NCBI RefSeq assembly: GCF_014773225.1
Contig: NZ_JACXAJ010000006.1
Location: forward strand, 1-64,000
DNA: 64,000 nucleotides
Source of the DNA: Pontibacter aquaedesilientis
GTDB lineage: Bacteria; Bacteroidota; Bacteroidia; Cytophagales; Hymenobacteraceae
Direction of reading: 5' to 3'
Under the pieces are notes generated by a model. That model searched no databases and was not told the DNA's origin. It was given only the letters and a program-made list of their open reading frames with translations. This document shows, piece after piece, positions 42,316 through 51,507 of the stretch (its first letter is position 1; every line of letters starts with the position of its first letter). The position numbers were made by a program, and so were the translations under genes.

Positions 42316-44055
42316 ATGAGCAAGCCAAATAAACAAAAGGCACTCTATACCCCCATGCAGCGCTTCTGGCAGCTGCTGGCCGCCGAAAAACGCGAGATTG
42401 TATACCTGTATATCTATGCCATCGTAGCCGGCCTTATCAGCCTTTCACTTCCCTTGGGTATACAGAGCATCATTGCCTTTGTGTCGAGTGGGCAAATGAC
42501 GGTGTCGGTGGTGGTGCTGATTACCCTGATCGTGGTGGGCCTGCTCCTTGTAGGCGGCATGCAGATTATGCAACTCTGGCTGGTGGAGTATATACAGCAG
42601 CGCATTTTCACCCGATCGGCCTTCGACTTCGCCTTCCGGGTACCGCGGCTTCAACTGGAGGCGCTGCACAAGTACTACCCACCGGAGCTCATGAACCGCT
42701 TCTTCGATACCATCTCGCTGCAGAAGTCTATGGCCAAGTTGCTTACCGACTTCACCTCTGCTGCGATCCAGATCGTGTTCGGCCTCATTCTGCTCTCGTT
42801 CTACCACCCCTACTTCATCGTGTTCGGCATGATCCTGGTCATTGTGCTGGTTGCCATCCTGTATTACACAAGTCCCAAAGGTATAGACACCAGCATTACG
42901 GAGTCGAAGTACAAGTACAAACTGGTGGCCTGGCTGCAGGAAATGGCCCGCTCCATGAACACCTTTAAGCTGGCCGGCCAGTCAAGTCTGCCAACCGAGA
43001 AAACCAACGGCTTTGTGACCAGCTACTTAAAGGCCCGCAAGCAGCACTTCGGGGTGCTGATGACGCAGTACTTCAGCTTTGTCGGTTTCAAGACCATTAT
43101 CACGGGTGGCCTGCTGGTGCTGGGTTGTGTGCTCGTGATACAGCGCGAAATCAACATTGGCCAGTTTGTGGCCTCCGAAATCGTGATCATCCTGATTATG
43201 ACGGCGGTGGAGAAGATCATCATCAAGCTCGACACCATTTATGACCTCCTTACCAGCCTCGACAAACTGGGGCAGGTAACAGACCTGCCGCTGGAGGACG
43301 AAAGCGGAGTCGCCATCAACAACGCCGGCCTGGGCCTCTCAATACAGGTGAACAGTCTCCGGTACCGCTACCCGCGTGCCAATGAGAATGCCATCGATGG
43401 AATTTCGTTTGAAGTGCTGCCCTCGGAGCGAGTGTGCATTGCAGGCTTTAACCGCTCGGGCAAGTCTACGCTGAGCCAGTTGCTGCTTGGGCTATACGAT
43501 AACTATGAGGGAAGCATCGCCTACAACAACCTCTCGTTGCGCGACCTCGAAAAAAACAGCCTGCGCCGCCTTATCGGGGATAACACTTCCAAAGAGCAGG
43601 TAATTGACGGCACCATCCTGGAGAATATCACGCTGGGCATACCCGGTGTGCCGATAGAGGATGTGGTATGGGCCACCGATAACGTGGGACTCACCAAGTT
43701 TATACATACCCTGCCCGAGGGCCTGAAAACTGAGCTGACAGGCGGCAGCGTTCGCCTGCCGGCCAGCGTGTCGCGCAAGATCATCATGGCCCGCTGCCTG
43801 GTGCTGCGCCCCAAAATGCTTCTGCTCGACGATTTCTGGGGAGGTATGGAGAAGCACGAAAAGCTACGCCTTATCCAAATGCTCTCGTCCCAGGAGTTCG
43901 GCTGGACGCTGCTCATCATCTCCAACGACCCCGAAGTGATGGCCATCTGCGACCGCACGCTTTTACTGAAAGACGGCAAGCTGGTTGCCAGTGGTAGCTT
44001 TGAGGAAGTGCGTCATAACGAGTCTTACAGGCAACTGGCCAACCTAACCACATAG
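42316..44055 (+). CDS. ABC exporter permease/ATPase with degenerate nucleotide-binding domain
   Basis: The 579-residue protein has a six-helix exporter domain (about 20-320) and a C-terminal ABC domain. Walker A is intact (GFNRSGKSTL, near 380). Other elements are altered: the signature LSGGQ is replaced by RLPASVSRKI, the Walker B segment is LLLDDFWGG with Asp in place of the catalytic Glu, the Q-loop position reads DNTSKEQV, and the switch His is replaced in LLIISNDPEV. No C39 peptidase domain. It is followed after 2 bp by a HlyD adaptor and then a TolC-like channel, so a tripartite type I exporter is likely. ATP hydrolysis is doubtful. Confidence 0.85.
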   Translation: MSKPNKQKALYTPMQRFWQLLAAEKREIVYLYIYAIVAGLISLSLPLGIQSIIAFVSSGQMTVSVVVLITLIVVGLLLVGGMQIMQLWLVEYIQQRIFTRSAFDFAFRVPRLQLEALHKYYPPELMNRFFDTISLQKSMAKLLTDFTSAAIQIVFGLILLSFYHPYFIVFGMILVIVLVAILYYTSPKGIDTSITESKYKYKLVAWLQEMARSMNTFKLAGQSSLPTEKTNGFVTSYLKARKQHFGVLMTQYFSFVGFKTIITGGLLVLGCVLVIQREINIGQFVASEIVIILIMTAVEKIIIKLDTIYDLLTSLDKLGQVTDLPLEDESGVAINNAGLGLSIQVNSLRYRYPRANENAIDGISFEVLPSERVCIAGFNRSGKSTLSQLLLGLYDNYEGSIAYNNLSLRDLEKNSLRRLIGDNTSKEQVIDGTILENITLGIPGVPIEDVVWATDNVGLTKFIHTLPEGLKTELTGGSVRLPASVSRKIIMARCLVLRPKMLLLDDFWGGMEKHEKLRLIQMLSSQEFGWTLLIISNDPEVMAICDRTLLLKDGKLVASGSFEEVRHNESYRQLANLTT

Positions 44056-44057
44056 CC

Positions 44058-45413
44058 ATGAAAGAGAAAGATCCTTATACCCCGGACCTGTCGCGCAAAG
44101 AACTGGATGCGATGGAGATGGTGCGCACACCGCAACTCGGGCGCACCCTGGCTTACTGGATTGGCGGTATCGTCCTGTTCCTGATCTTGTGCCTTTTCCT
44201 ACCTTGGACGCAGAATATCGCCTCTCGCGGCACGCTGACCGCGCTCAATCCGCAGGACCGTCCGCAGACCGTGCAGAGCACCATAGCCGGCCGCATTGAG
44301 CGCTGGTATGTGCAGGAAGGGCAACTGGTGCAGAAAGGTGACACCATCGTGAGTTTATCGGAGGTGAAAGAGAAGTATTTCGACCCGCAACTATTGGACC
44401 GACTGAATGAGCAGGTAGAAGCCAAGGAAGGTGCCGTAGAGGCGACAGAAGCCAAGGCAGTGGCGCTGGAAAACCAGATAAAGGCTTTGCGGGAAGGGTT
44501 AAAGTTTAGTCTGGCCAAAGGCCGGAATAAAATAGAACAAACCCGCCTGAAGGTGCAAAGCGACAGCATGGATGTGGTGGCCCAGCGTATGGAAGTAGAG
44601 ATCGCCCAGAATCAGTTTACCCGACAGGAAGCCCTGTATGCACAAGGGCTGAAGTCCCTGACAGAATTGGAGACCCGCCGCCTGAAACTGCAGGAAGCGC
44701 AGGCCAAGCTGCTGGCTATCCAAAACAAATTGGCCAGTTCCCGTGCCGAGTTGCTCAACGCCTATACTGAACTGAACTCACTGCAGGCCGAGTACGGCGA
44801 TAAACTAGCCAAAGCCGAGTCGGAACTGAGCTCGAACCGCGCCTACCTCTACAGCACCATGGGGGAGACCTCCAAACTACGCAGCGAGTATAGCGGCACC
44901 CTGGAACGAAGCCGCTTTTACCAGGTAGTGGCCCCACAGACCGGCTATCTTGTGCGCACGCTTCGGGCAGGTATAGGCGAGAACATCAAGGAAGGGGAAG
45001 CCATCGCGACCATCATGCCTGATGACCCGAAACTGGCGGTAGAACTTTACGTGCAGCCCATGGACCTGCCTTTGCTCTATCGCGGCGCACCCGTGCGACT
45101 GCAGTTTGATGGCTGGCCGGCACTGGTCTTCTCGGGCTGGCCAAACCTGGGCTTCGGTACTTTTGGCGGCAAAGTGGCCGTAATCGACAACACCGCTACC
45201 AACGGCTTATACCGTATGCTGGTGGTGCAGGACCCAGAGCAGGAAGAATGGCCGGAGGCGATCCGGATAGGCTCTGGGGTGCAGGGCTGGGCTATGCTCA
45301 ATACCGTGCCGATCTGGTACGAACTGTGGCGACAGCTCAACGGCTTCCCGCCTGACTATACCGGCGACCTACCTGTAGATGGAGCCAAGGCACAAACGAA
45401 GGAGGAATATTAG
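44058..45413 (+). CDS. HlyD family membrane-fusion protein
   Basis: The 451-residue adaptor has one N-terminal transmembrane helix (LAYWIGGIVLFLILCLFLPW), a lipoyl-type half (GRIERWYVQEGQLVQKGDTI), a long alpha-helical coiled coil (about 110-300, rich in Glu, Ala, Lys and Leu), the second lipoyl half (VVAPQTGYLVRTLRAGIGEN) and a beta-barrel domain (LAVELYVQPMDLPLLYRGAP). It would connect the ABC exporter in the inner membrane with the outer-membrane TolC-like protein. It starts 2 bp after the ABC gene. Confidence 0.92.
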   Translation: MKEKDPYTPDLSRKELDAMEMVRTPQLGRTLAYWIGGIVLFLILCLFLPWTQNIASRGTLTALNPQDRPQTVQSTIAGRIERWYVQEGQLVQKGDTIVSLSEVKEKYFDPQLLDRLNEQVEAKEGAVEATEAKAVALENQIKALREGLKFSLAKGRNKIEQTRLKVQSDSMDVVAQRMEVEIAQNQFTRQEALYAQGLKSLTELETRRLKLQEAQAKLLAIQNKLASSRAELLNAYTELNSLQAEYGDKLAKAESELSSNRAYLYSTMGETSKLRSEYSGTLERSRFYQVVAPQTGYLVRTLRAGIGENIKEGEAIATIMPDDPKLAVELYVQPMDLPLLYRGAPVRLQFDGWPALVFSGWPNLGFGTFGGKVAVIDNTATNGLYRMLVVQDPEQEEWPEAIRIGSGVQGWAMLNTVPIWYELWRQLNGFPPDYTGDLPVDGAKAQTKEEY

Positions 45414-45420
45414 TTTGAAA

Positions 45421-46860
45421 ATGAACACGTATCGTTCTTTTGTGATTCCGTTTATGTGGTGGCTATACCTGGCAGGTATAGCCGTGCCAGCTACTGCCCA
45501 GTCAGGCGACTCGATGCGTGTACTGACCATGAATGCCCTGTATGAGCAGGTATTAGCCCACCACCCATTGGCGGCCCAGGCTGATTTGCTGGCTCGGCAG
45601 GCCGACCAGGAACTGCGCATGGCCCGTGGCAGTTTTGACCCGGTTATCAGCAGCAAGTATGGCGAAAAGGAATACACGGGCAAAGACTACTATACCTATT
45701 GGAACAGTAGCCTGCGCGTGCCGCTTTGGTTTGGTCCTGAGCTGATCGGCGGTTTTGAGCGCAACCGCGGCCAATTCCTGAATCCGGAGAATAACACGCC
45801 TTCCAACGGACTCAGTTACGCAGGTATAGCCATCCCACTGGGGCAAGGCCTGTTTACAGACGAGCGCCGCGCCACTGTGCGGCAAGCCCAGTTATTGCCC
45901 CGCATGGCCGAAGCCGAACGTCTCAAACTGGTGAATAAGCTCTTACTGGATGTGGCCAAAGATTATTGGGACTGGCTCTACTATTATAACGAGGTTCGGG
46001 TATACCAGGAGGCGTTGGCACTGGCTGAGGTTAGAACCACGGCCGTAAACGAGCGTGCCCGTCAGGGTGATCTGGCAGCAATCGACACCGTGGAGGCCCG
46101 CACCGAGGCCTTGAACCGCCGTGTGCTTTTGAGCCAGGCGCTGCAGCAGTACAACAACAGCAAACTGCGTATCGAAATGCACCTCTGGGGAGAAGATAAC
46201 CAGCCCCTTGCCTTATCCCCTAACGTTATCCCATCTGCCGCTGGCACCGAACTGGACCCGCTTAGTCCCGAAGACCTACAGGAACTCCTGTCCGCAGCCA
46301 AAGCTAACCACCCAGACCTTGTTAAGCTCGACCTGAAAGGCCAGCAATTGGAAGTGGAGCGCCGCTTTGCCGCCGACAAGCTCAAGCCCAAACTCAATGT
46401 GGAGTACAACCTCCTGCAAAGCGATTTCTACATGACGGGCGACGCATTTCGGACACCATACATGCGCGAAAATTATAAGCTGGGAATAAGTTTCAGCCAA
46501 CCCTTGTTCCTACGCCAGGAACGCGGCAAACTGCAACTCACCAAACTCAAGCAACAGGACGTGGTACTGCAACAGTCGTACACGGTGCGTGACATCGAAA
46601 ATGGCCTGGAGATAGTGTATAACGAATGGCTGGCCCTGGAAGAGCAAATTGCGCTGCAGGAGCAGATGGTAGCGAATGCCCGTGTGCTGCAGGCAGGCGA
46701 GGTGGTTAAATTCCAGAGCGGCGAGAGCTCCATCTTCCTGATCAATGCCCGCGAACAGAAATTACTGGAGGCCCAGATCAAACTCTATGACCTGCGCAGT
46801 AAGTACGCCAAAACCAAAGCCCAGCTCTACTGGTCGGCGGGGAATATGCAGCGGGAGTAG
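45421..46860 (+). CDS. TolC family outer-membrane efflux protein
   Basis: I chose the ATG at 45421 (MNTYRSFVIPFMWWLYLAGI), which begins a clear signal peptide ending at ATAQ; the longer frame overlaps the HlyD gene. The 479-residue protein has the two-repeat helical TolC pattern: NALYEQVLAHHPLAAQADLL, LLLDVAKDYWDWLYYYNEVR, NERARQGDLAAIDTVEARTE in the first, and ENGLEIVYNEWLALEEQIAL in the second. It forms the exit duct of the exporter. A perfect 11-bp inverted repeat of the common TATACCT motif lies inside the signal-peptide codons. Confidence 0.92.
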   Translation: MNTYRSFVIPFMWWLYLAGIAVPATAQSGDSMRVLTMNALYEQVLAHHPLAAQADLLARQADQELRMARGSFDPVISSKYGEKEYTGKDYYTYWNSSLRVPLWFGPELIGGFERNRGQFLNPENNTPSNGLSYAGIAIPLGQGLFTDERRATVRQAQLLPRMAEAERLKLVNKLLLDVAKDYWDWLYYYNEVRVYQEALALAEVRTTAVNERARQGDLAAIDTVEARTEALNRRVLLSQALQQYNNSKLRIEMHLWGEDNQPLALSPNVIPSAAGTELDPLSPEDLQELLSAAKANHPDLVKLDLKGQQLEVERRFAADKLKPKLNVEYNLLQSDFYMTGDAFRTPYMRENYKLGISFSQPLFLRQERGKLQLTKLKQQDVVLQQSYTVRDIENGLEIVYNEWLALEEQIALQEQMVANARVLQAGEVVKFQSGESSIFLINAREQKLLEAQIKLYDLRSKYAKTKAQLYWSAGNMQRE

Positions 46861-47254
46861 CGGCTGCGCCGAATGAAGAATTAAGAATTAGAAATTAAAA
46901 ATTAAGTTAAGGCAAACACTTTTTGCTTGAGCGATAGAAACTGGCTTTAGTTGATCTGTTGATAGAAGTACTGGTTGGATTTCTAAAGAATGTAGCAAAC
47001 CCATGTGGATAAGTAGCAGTTATCAACAAAGTTGCTAACACATTTAGCTTAACTCCAAAAATAATAGCTATTCATCGCACCTAGTTTAAAAGGGCAGTGT
47101 CCATGTCTTGTTTTCATCGGGCTCTGCGGGTACCGATTATGTGGTAACGCTTTTGCCAATGAATGAAATGGGCACAGATAAAACCCGACTGCCTCCACCG
47201 GACAGCTCATTTCTTAAATGAAACCACAGAAAAGGCGAGTAGTGAGAATCATTG
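46861..47254. other. intergenic region, AT-rich
   Basis: No gene is seen. The left end has the tract AATTAAGAATTAGAAATTAA, a kind of AATTAA iteration. The right end passes into the composite repeat. No clear terminator is visible after the tolC-like gene. Confidence 0.35.
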
Positions 47255-47378
47255 GGTGCAAAGTTCTGACAGATCGCGTCCTGTCCCACAAAACCCTATA
47301 CCTATACCCATCAAATTGAGCAACAACTTAACTTTCTAACTTCCAAACTTCCAAACTTTCTAACTTTCTAACTCCTAA
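47255..47378 (+). repeat. composite interspersed repeat, copy 1
   Basis: Order: GGTGCA-aagTTCTGACAG with a degraded palindrome (47255-47286), TATACCTATACC (about 47299-47308), and a tract of ACTTTCTAAC/CTTCCAA units (about 47327-47374) that runs into the stop codon of the lamin-tail protein gene. Same orientation as copy 3. Confidence 0.65.
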
Positions 47379-50023
47379 AGCCTTCCTCCCACGACTACCC
47401 GCTCTTTGTGCACGCTTTTCTGTCCGCTCAAGTCGAAGAGCTCGATGTATAGCAGGTAGGAACCTATACCTGCTTTCGAGCCATCCTGCCGGGTGCCGTC
47501 CCACCGAAAGAAGCCATTGACGGCGAGCAGTTCGTTGCGTACCAGCTTTCTGATCTCTCGTCCCTGCGCATCGAAAACCGTGATATTGGCGACAAACCCT
47601 GTTTGGTCTGTGCTGTAGTTGATGGTGGTAAAATCCTCGTAGCCATCGCCATCCGGGGAAAACACTTTGGGGGCGATGGTAAATAGCCGCTGGGCAGCTA
47701 TACCTGGCTGCGACTGCGAGTTGAGGTAACCGGGTGTTGCAGACACGGAGGTAGCCGCCGAGTGGAAATTGTCAGCCGTGGTCGGGCCCTTTAGCCTGAT
47801 CCGCTCCAGAGAAATCCCATTGCGATCATCCATCAAACTAAAATGCATGCGCTCGGTATAGTCGAAGCGGTCCGCCAGACGGCCATCGGGCTGCAAGACA
47901 ACCACGGAACCCGCGGCATCGGGGTAGGAGGGCAGCGAAGCCATCCGCAGAAAGGCCTCTGCGCGGGCTGCCGGATAATTGGCCCTGATGTTATCGGGGT
48001 TGGAGGTGAGCACGACGTATTGCCCAGGCGAAAGCACATAAGTTGCTGTGGTGATCACACGCAGATTGGCTACACTATCATTGCTAATATTGGCCAATTG
48101 CCAGTTCTGCAGATTGATGTACTTGTCACTGCGGTTCACCAGCTCCACAAAATCCACGCCGCCGGGCCTTGGGTTGAAAAGCACCTCATTGATCACCACA
48201 TCCCCGGGAACCGGCGCGGAGGGCAGTGCGAAGATAGCCGTAAGCGGCGCTGCACTCAGGTTGCCGGCGCAGTCGCGTATACCTGTAGCGGTTAAGGTAT
48301 ATAGCTGCTTTTCCTGTAACGGACTAGCCAACTGCAAAATAACCTCTTCAAATAAGGGTGAAATAACCTGTACCGCAGCTATACCTATACCTGTCGGGTT
48401 CAAGGCGTAGCGACTCACATCGGCCACCTGCGCACTGTCCAGGCGCTCGTTAAACCGAAGCAGTAAGCGGTCAGGAGCCATGGTAGTGACACTGAGCAGG
48501 CTGGGTGGCATGTTATCAGGTATGGAGGCAGCGACGGAGTTGGGCTGGGCGGGCGTACCGCCGCGCGGGTCGTTGGATGCGATCCAGTTGGCAGCTCCGG
48601 CGCAGGGGTTTGTCACGTCTATCATCTCGAGGCTCCAGCCGCCGTTGCGTTTGGCATTGTCGCGGTACCAGGTGTCGTTGTAGCTCACAGCGTAGATCAG
48701 GCGGCCGTTGGGCTGGTGCAGTTGCAGTAGCTCACCCGTGTTGTTCAGGCTCGGGAAATTGCTGATCCCGATGACGCGGCCGTACTGTGTAAAATTACTG
48801 ACCTGTGTATTGGGCACCACCACCGCATACTCGCCGGGTTGCAACAACACATTGGGCAGCATAGCGGTAGATGTGGCATCGGAGTAGCGTATACCTTGCA
48901 ATGTCAGCACCTTCTCGGTGGGGTTGTGCAGCTCGACGTACTCCACCGCCGGCAAACCTACGGTCGGCGTCTCACGGGCCATAATCTCGGTGATGAGCAA
49001 CTCATTATACCTTGGCAACATAGGCGGCAGGGCATATCCAAAGGTCAGCTCCACAGGATTCGCTAAGGCGTTGCCATACAAGTCAGCTATACCTGCCACT
49101 GCTATTTTATTGACCCCGTTTCGAAGCGACTGCGCAAAGGTGAGCAGCACGAGGCCGCTTCCGGTAAGTTCCGCTGAGACAGGCTTGATGTTTCCGTTTA
49201 AGGTATAGCTGGCGATGTTTTGGGCTTGTTCTGGAGCCAGCGGTTCGTTGAAACGCAGCTCTAAGGTATGCGTGCTCAGCGGCTGGGCGTTCTCCAGCAC
49301 AGGTGGGTTTGTGTCGGTAATCCTGAAATCATCGAAATAAAACTTCTGGCTATTGGCCGAGCTATACCTGACCAGCACGCCAAAATAGGCCGAGCGCCTG
49401 TGAGTTGCATCCGTAACACTTCCCTGCGAGACGTAGCTCTGCCCGGTGCCTGCCACGTCAATCTCCAACTGCCATTCATGCTCCACACTCCTGCTTACCC
49501 GTACCCGCACCGTGTTGTTGGAGCTCGCCACTGATTTGTCTTGCCCATTGATAATCATAACGGGCGTTTTACCCGCATCTTTCCGGAAGAGACTCACCTC
49601 GTCGGCCGTATTCCCGATCCGCACAAAATAGCCGTTCACGTCAGCGGCTTTCAGGTCTTGTTTGTCCGAGATCAGGAAGACGTCGGCGTAGTTACTCGAT
49701 GAAGTTGCCAGTCGCAGGTTAGCCCAGAACTCCCATACCGTGCCCACCACTGCCTGCGAGGGCGTGGCCAGGTATAGCGTGCTACCTGTTATGGCGGGCC
49801 CGTTACTTTGGAGTTGGTTTTGGGCATTGACAAGGAAACTGCTCACATCACCCGACCAGGCAGGATTTTGCGTAAAGTCGCCGTCAGAGAAGTTGTCTTG
49901 CAGTTGGGCGGTGGCGAGCAGCGGAAATAGCAGAAGCGCTCCTGTTGCTAAAACAGGAAGGGGAATAAGGTATAGAGAGGCATTAAGAAATTGGCTAATA
50001 GCTTGGCGTAAAGTTTGTTTCAT
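47375..50023 (-). CDS. secreted lamin-tail-domain protein with FlgD/CHU_C-like C-terminus
   Basis: The 882-residue secreted protein has a signal peptide (LLLFPLLATAQ). Residues about 30-240 form a lectin-like beta-sandwich (TLYLATPSQAVVGTVWEFWA). Bacterial Ig-like SbsA-type domains follow (LELRFNEPLAPEQAQNIASY, LLLRFNERLDSAQVADVSRY), alternating with two lamin-tail domains (LLITEIMARETPTVGLPAVE; VVINEVLFNPRPGGVDFVEL). The C-terminus (KVFSPDGDGYEDFTTINYST, WDGTRQDGSKAGIGSYLLYI) resembles FlgD-Ig and the CHU_C/T9SS type B module. It is probably a cell-surface or secreted adhesin or matrix protein. Inverted copies of a composite repeat flank the gene. Confidence 0.85.
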   Translation of the reverse strand: MKQTLRQAISQFLNASLYLIPLPVLATGALLLFPLLATAQLQDNFSDGDFTQNPAWSGDVSSFLVNAQNQLQSNGPAITGSTLYLATPSQAVVGTVWEFWANLRLATSSSNYADVFLISDKQDLKAADVNGYFVRIGNTADEVSLFRKDAGKTPVMIINGQDKSVASSNNTVRVRVSRSVEHEWQLEIDVAGTGQSYVSQGSVTDATHRRSAYFGVLVRYSSANSQKFYFDDFRITDTNPPVLENAQPLSTHTLELRFNEPLAPEQAQNIASYTLNGNIKPVSAELTGSGLVLLTFAQSLRNGVNKIAVAGIADLYGNALANPVELTFGYALPPMLPRYNELLITEIMARETPTVGLPAVEYVELHNPTEKVLTLQGIRYSDATSTAMLPNVLLQPGEYAVVVPNTQVSNFTQYGRVIGISNFPSLNNTGELLQLHQPNGRLIYAVSYNDTWYRDNAKRNGGWSLEMIDVTNPCAGAANWIASNDPRGGTPAQPNSVAASIPDNMPPSLLSVTTMAPDRLLLRFNERLDSAQVADVSRYALNPTGIGIAAVQVISPLFEEVILQLASPLQEKQLYTLTATGIRDCAGNLSAAPLTAIFALPSAPVPGDVVINEVLFNPRPGGVDFVELVNRSDKYINLQNWQLANISNDSVANLRVITTATYVLSPGQYVVLTSNPDNIRANYPAARAEAFLRMASLPSYPDAAGSVVVLQPDGRLADRFDYTERMHFSLMDDRNGISLERIRLKGPTTADNFHSAATSVSATPGYLNSQSQPGIAAQRLFTIAPKVFSPDGDGYEDFTTINYSTDQTGFVANITVFDAQGREIRKLVRNELLAVNGFFRWDGTRQDGSKAGIGSYLLYIELFDLSGQKSVHKERVVVGGRL

Positions 50024-50168
50024 GCGCAGATATTGTGGTGAAAACTTACGAACTTCGCAGCCGCAGCAGGAATAGCAAGCGCAAAGGCACTCACGGGCCT
50101 GAAAAATTTTAAGAGACTGGGCAAACTAACTGCTTTTGTAAAATTTAGAACTTTTACGCGCGATAAGT

Positions 50169-50375
50169 CAGTTAGTTAAGGGAGTTTAAAAGTTTGAGAG
50201 TTAAGGAAGTTGAAATGTAGCGACATTACACCGTAACGTCGTTCTGGGCAAGGCATAAAGGTATAACCGACTGTAGGGACAGGTCGCGACCTGTCCGAAT
50301 TATGCACCAACTATTTAACAATTTAACATTTCAACCCGCATCAATTAGCAATCAACCATTTAACAATTAAATACA
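50169..50375 (-). repeat. composite interspersed repeat, copy 2 (inverted)
   Basis: Read on the minus strand: a TTAACAATT tract (50310-50375), GGTGCATAATTC, the perfect 20-bp palindrome GGACAGGTCGCGACCTGTCC (50277-50296), TATACCT (50259-50265 on minus), and a CTTCC/AACTC tract (about 50169-50213). It fills the divergent space between the lamin-tail gene and asd. Confidence 0.75.
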
Positions 50376-50386
50376 TACCTTAAACA

Positions 50387-51376
50387 ATGAAAGTAGCAGT
50401 AGTAGGCGCCACCGGATTGGTGGGCGGCGAGATTTTGAAAGTACTGGCGGAGCGTGACTTCCCGGTAACGGAATTATTGTTGGTTGCTTCTGAGAGATCT
50501 GTTGGTAAACAGATGGAGTTTAAGGGTAAACAGATAAAGGTGATCGGGATGCAGGATGCCATTGCAGCTGCCCCGCAAATTGCCATTTTCTCGGCGGGCG
50601 GCAGCACCTCTACGGAGTGGGCGCCTAAATTTGCTGAGGCTGGCATTACGGTGGTAGATAACTCATCAGCCTGGCGCATGGACCCTACCAAAAAGTTGGT
50701 GGTGCCGGAGATCAACGCCAAAGAGCTGACCAAAGAAGATAAGATTATTGCCAACCCAAACTGCTCTACCATCCAAATGGTGGTGGCGCTTAACAAGCTG
50801 CACGAGGAGCTGAAGGCGAAGCGCATTGTGGTGAGCACCTACCAGTCGGTAACGGGTACGGGCGTGAAGGCGGTGGAGCAGCTCATGAACGAGCGCGCCG
50901 GCAAAGAAGGCGAGAAAGCCTATCCGTATACCATTGACCTGAACGTGCTGCCGCACATCGATGTTTTCCAGGACAACGGCTACACCAAGGAGGAAATGAA
51001 GATGATCCTCGAAACCAAAAAGATCATGGGTGACGACTCCATCCGGGTAACGGCCACAGCGGTGCGCATACCTGTTATGGGCGGCCACTCGGAGTCGGTG
51101 AACGTGGAGTTTGAAAAGGACTTCACGCTGGACGAGGTATACCGCATACTGGCCGAAACGGAAGGTGTGAAAGTGGTAGACGACGTAAAAAACCTGCAAT
51201 ACCCCATGCCGAAAGACGCTCATGGCAAAGACGAAGTATTTGTTGGCCGCGTTCGCCTGGACGAAACCCAGCCTAGAACTTTGAACATGTGGATCGTGGC
51301 GGATAACCTGCGCAAAGGCGCTGCGACCAATGCCGTGCAGATTGCTGAGTATCTGGTGAAGCAGGGCTTGGTGTAA
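50387..51376 (+). CDS. asd: aspartate-semialdehyde dehydrogenase
   Basis: Asd reduces aspartyl phosphate to aspartate semialdehyde for lysine/diaminopimelate, threonine and methionine synthesis. The 329-residue protein has the NADP motif VGATGLVGGEILKVL, the phosphate-binding SAGGSTSTEWAP, the active-site cysteine in NPNCSTIQM (about 127) and the catalytic His in PVMGGHSESVNVEF. Length and motifs fit the main bacterial family. It is monocistronic and ends at a strong terminator. The upstream space is filled by a repeat, and no lysine riboswitch is seen. Confidence 0.97.
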   Translation: MKVAVVGATGLVGGEILKVLAERDFPVTELLLVASERSVGKQMEFKGKQIKVIGMQDAIAAAPQIAIFSAGGSTSTEWAPKFAEAGITVVDNSSAWRMDPTKKLVVPEINAKELTKEDKIIANPNCSTIQMVVALNKLHEELKAKRIVVSTYQSVTGTGVKAVEQLMNERAGKEGEKAYPYTIDLNVLPHIDVFQDNGYTKEEMKMILETKKIMGDDSIRVTATAVRIPVMGGHSESVNVEFEKDFTLDEVYRILAETEGVKVVDDVKNLQYPMPKDAHGKDEVFVGRVRLDETQPRTLNMWIVADNLRKGAATNAVQIAEYLVKQGLV

Positions 51377-51403
51377 GAAAAGACACTAGACAAAGATTGT
51401 AAC

Positions 51404-51442
51404 AAAAAAACGGAAGCTCTGAATGGGGCTTCCGTTTTTTTG
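51404..51442. terminator. intrinsic terminator
   Basis: AAAAAAACGGAAGC (51404-51417) pairs with GCTTCCGTTTTTTT (51428-51441) around a ten-base loop. Confidence 0.93.
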
Positions 51443-51507
51443 TTAAGTCGCCAAGGTGCAGCAAAAGTCGAGACAGGCAATGGAGAGCCTAAAGTGAGTC
51501 TATTATT

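Noticed and set aside
47327-47374. ACTTTCTAAC tract as a CRISPR-like or satellite array
   Set aside because: Unit length varies and there are no unique spacers; it is better explained as the simple-sequence part of the composite repeat.
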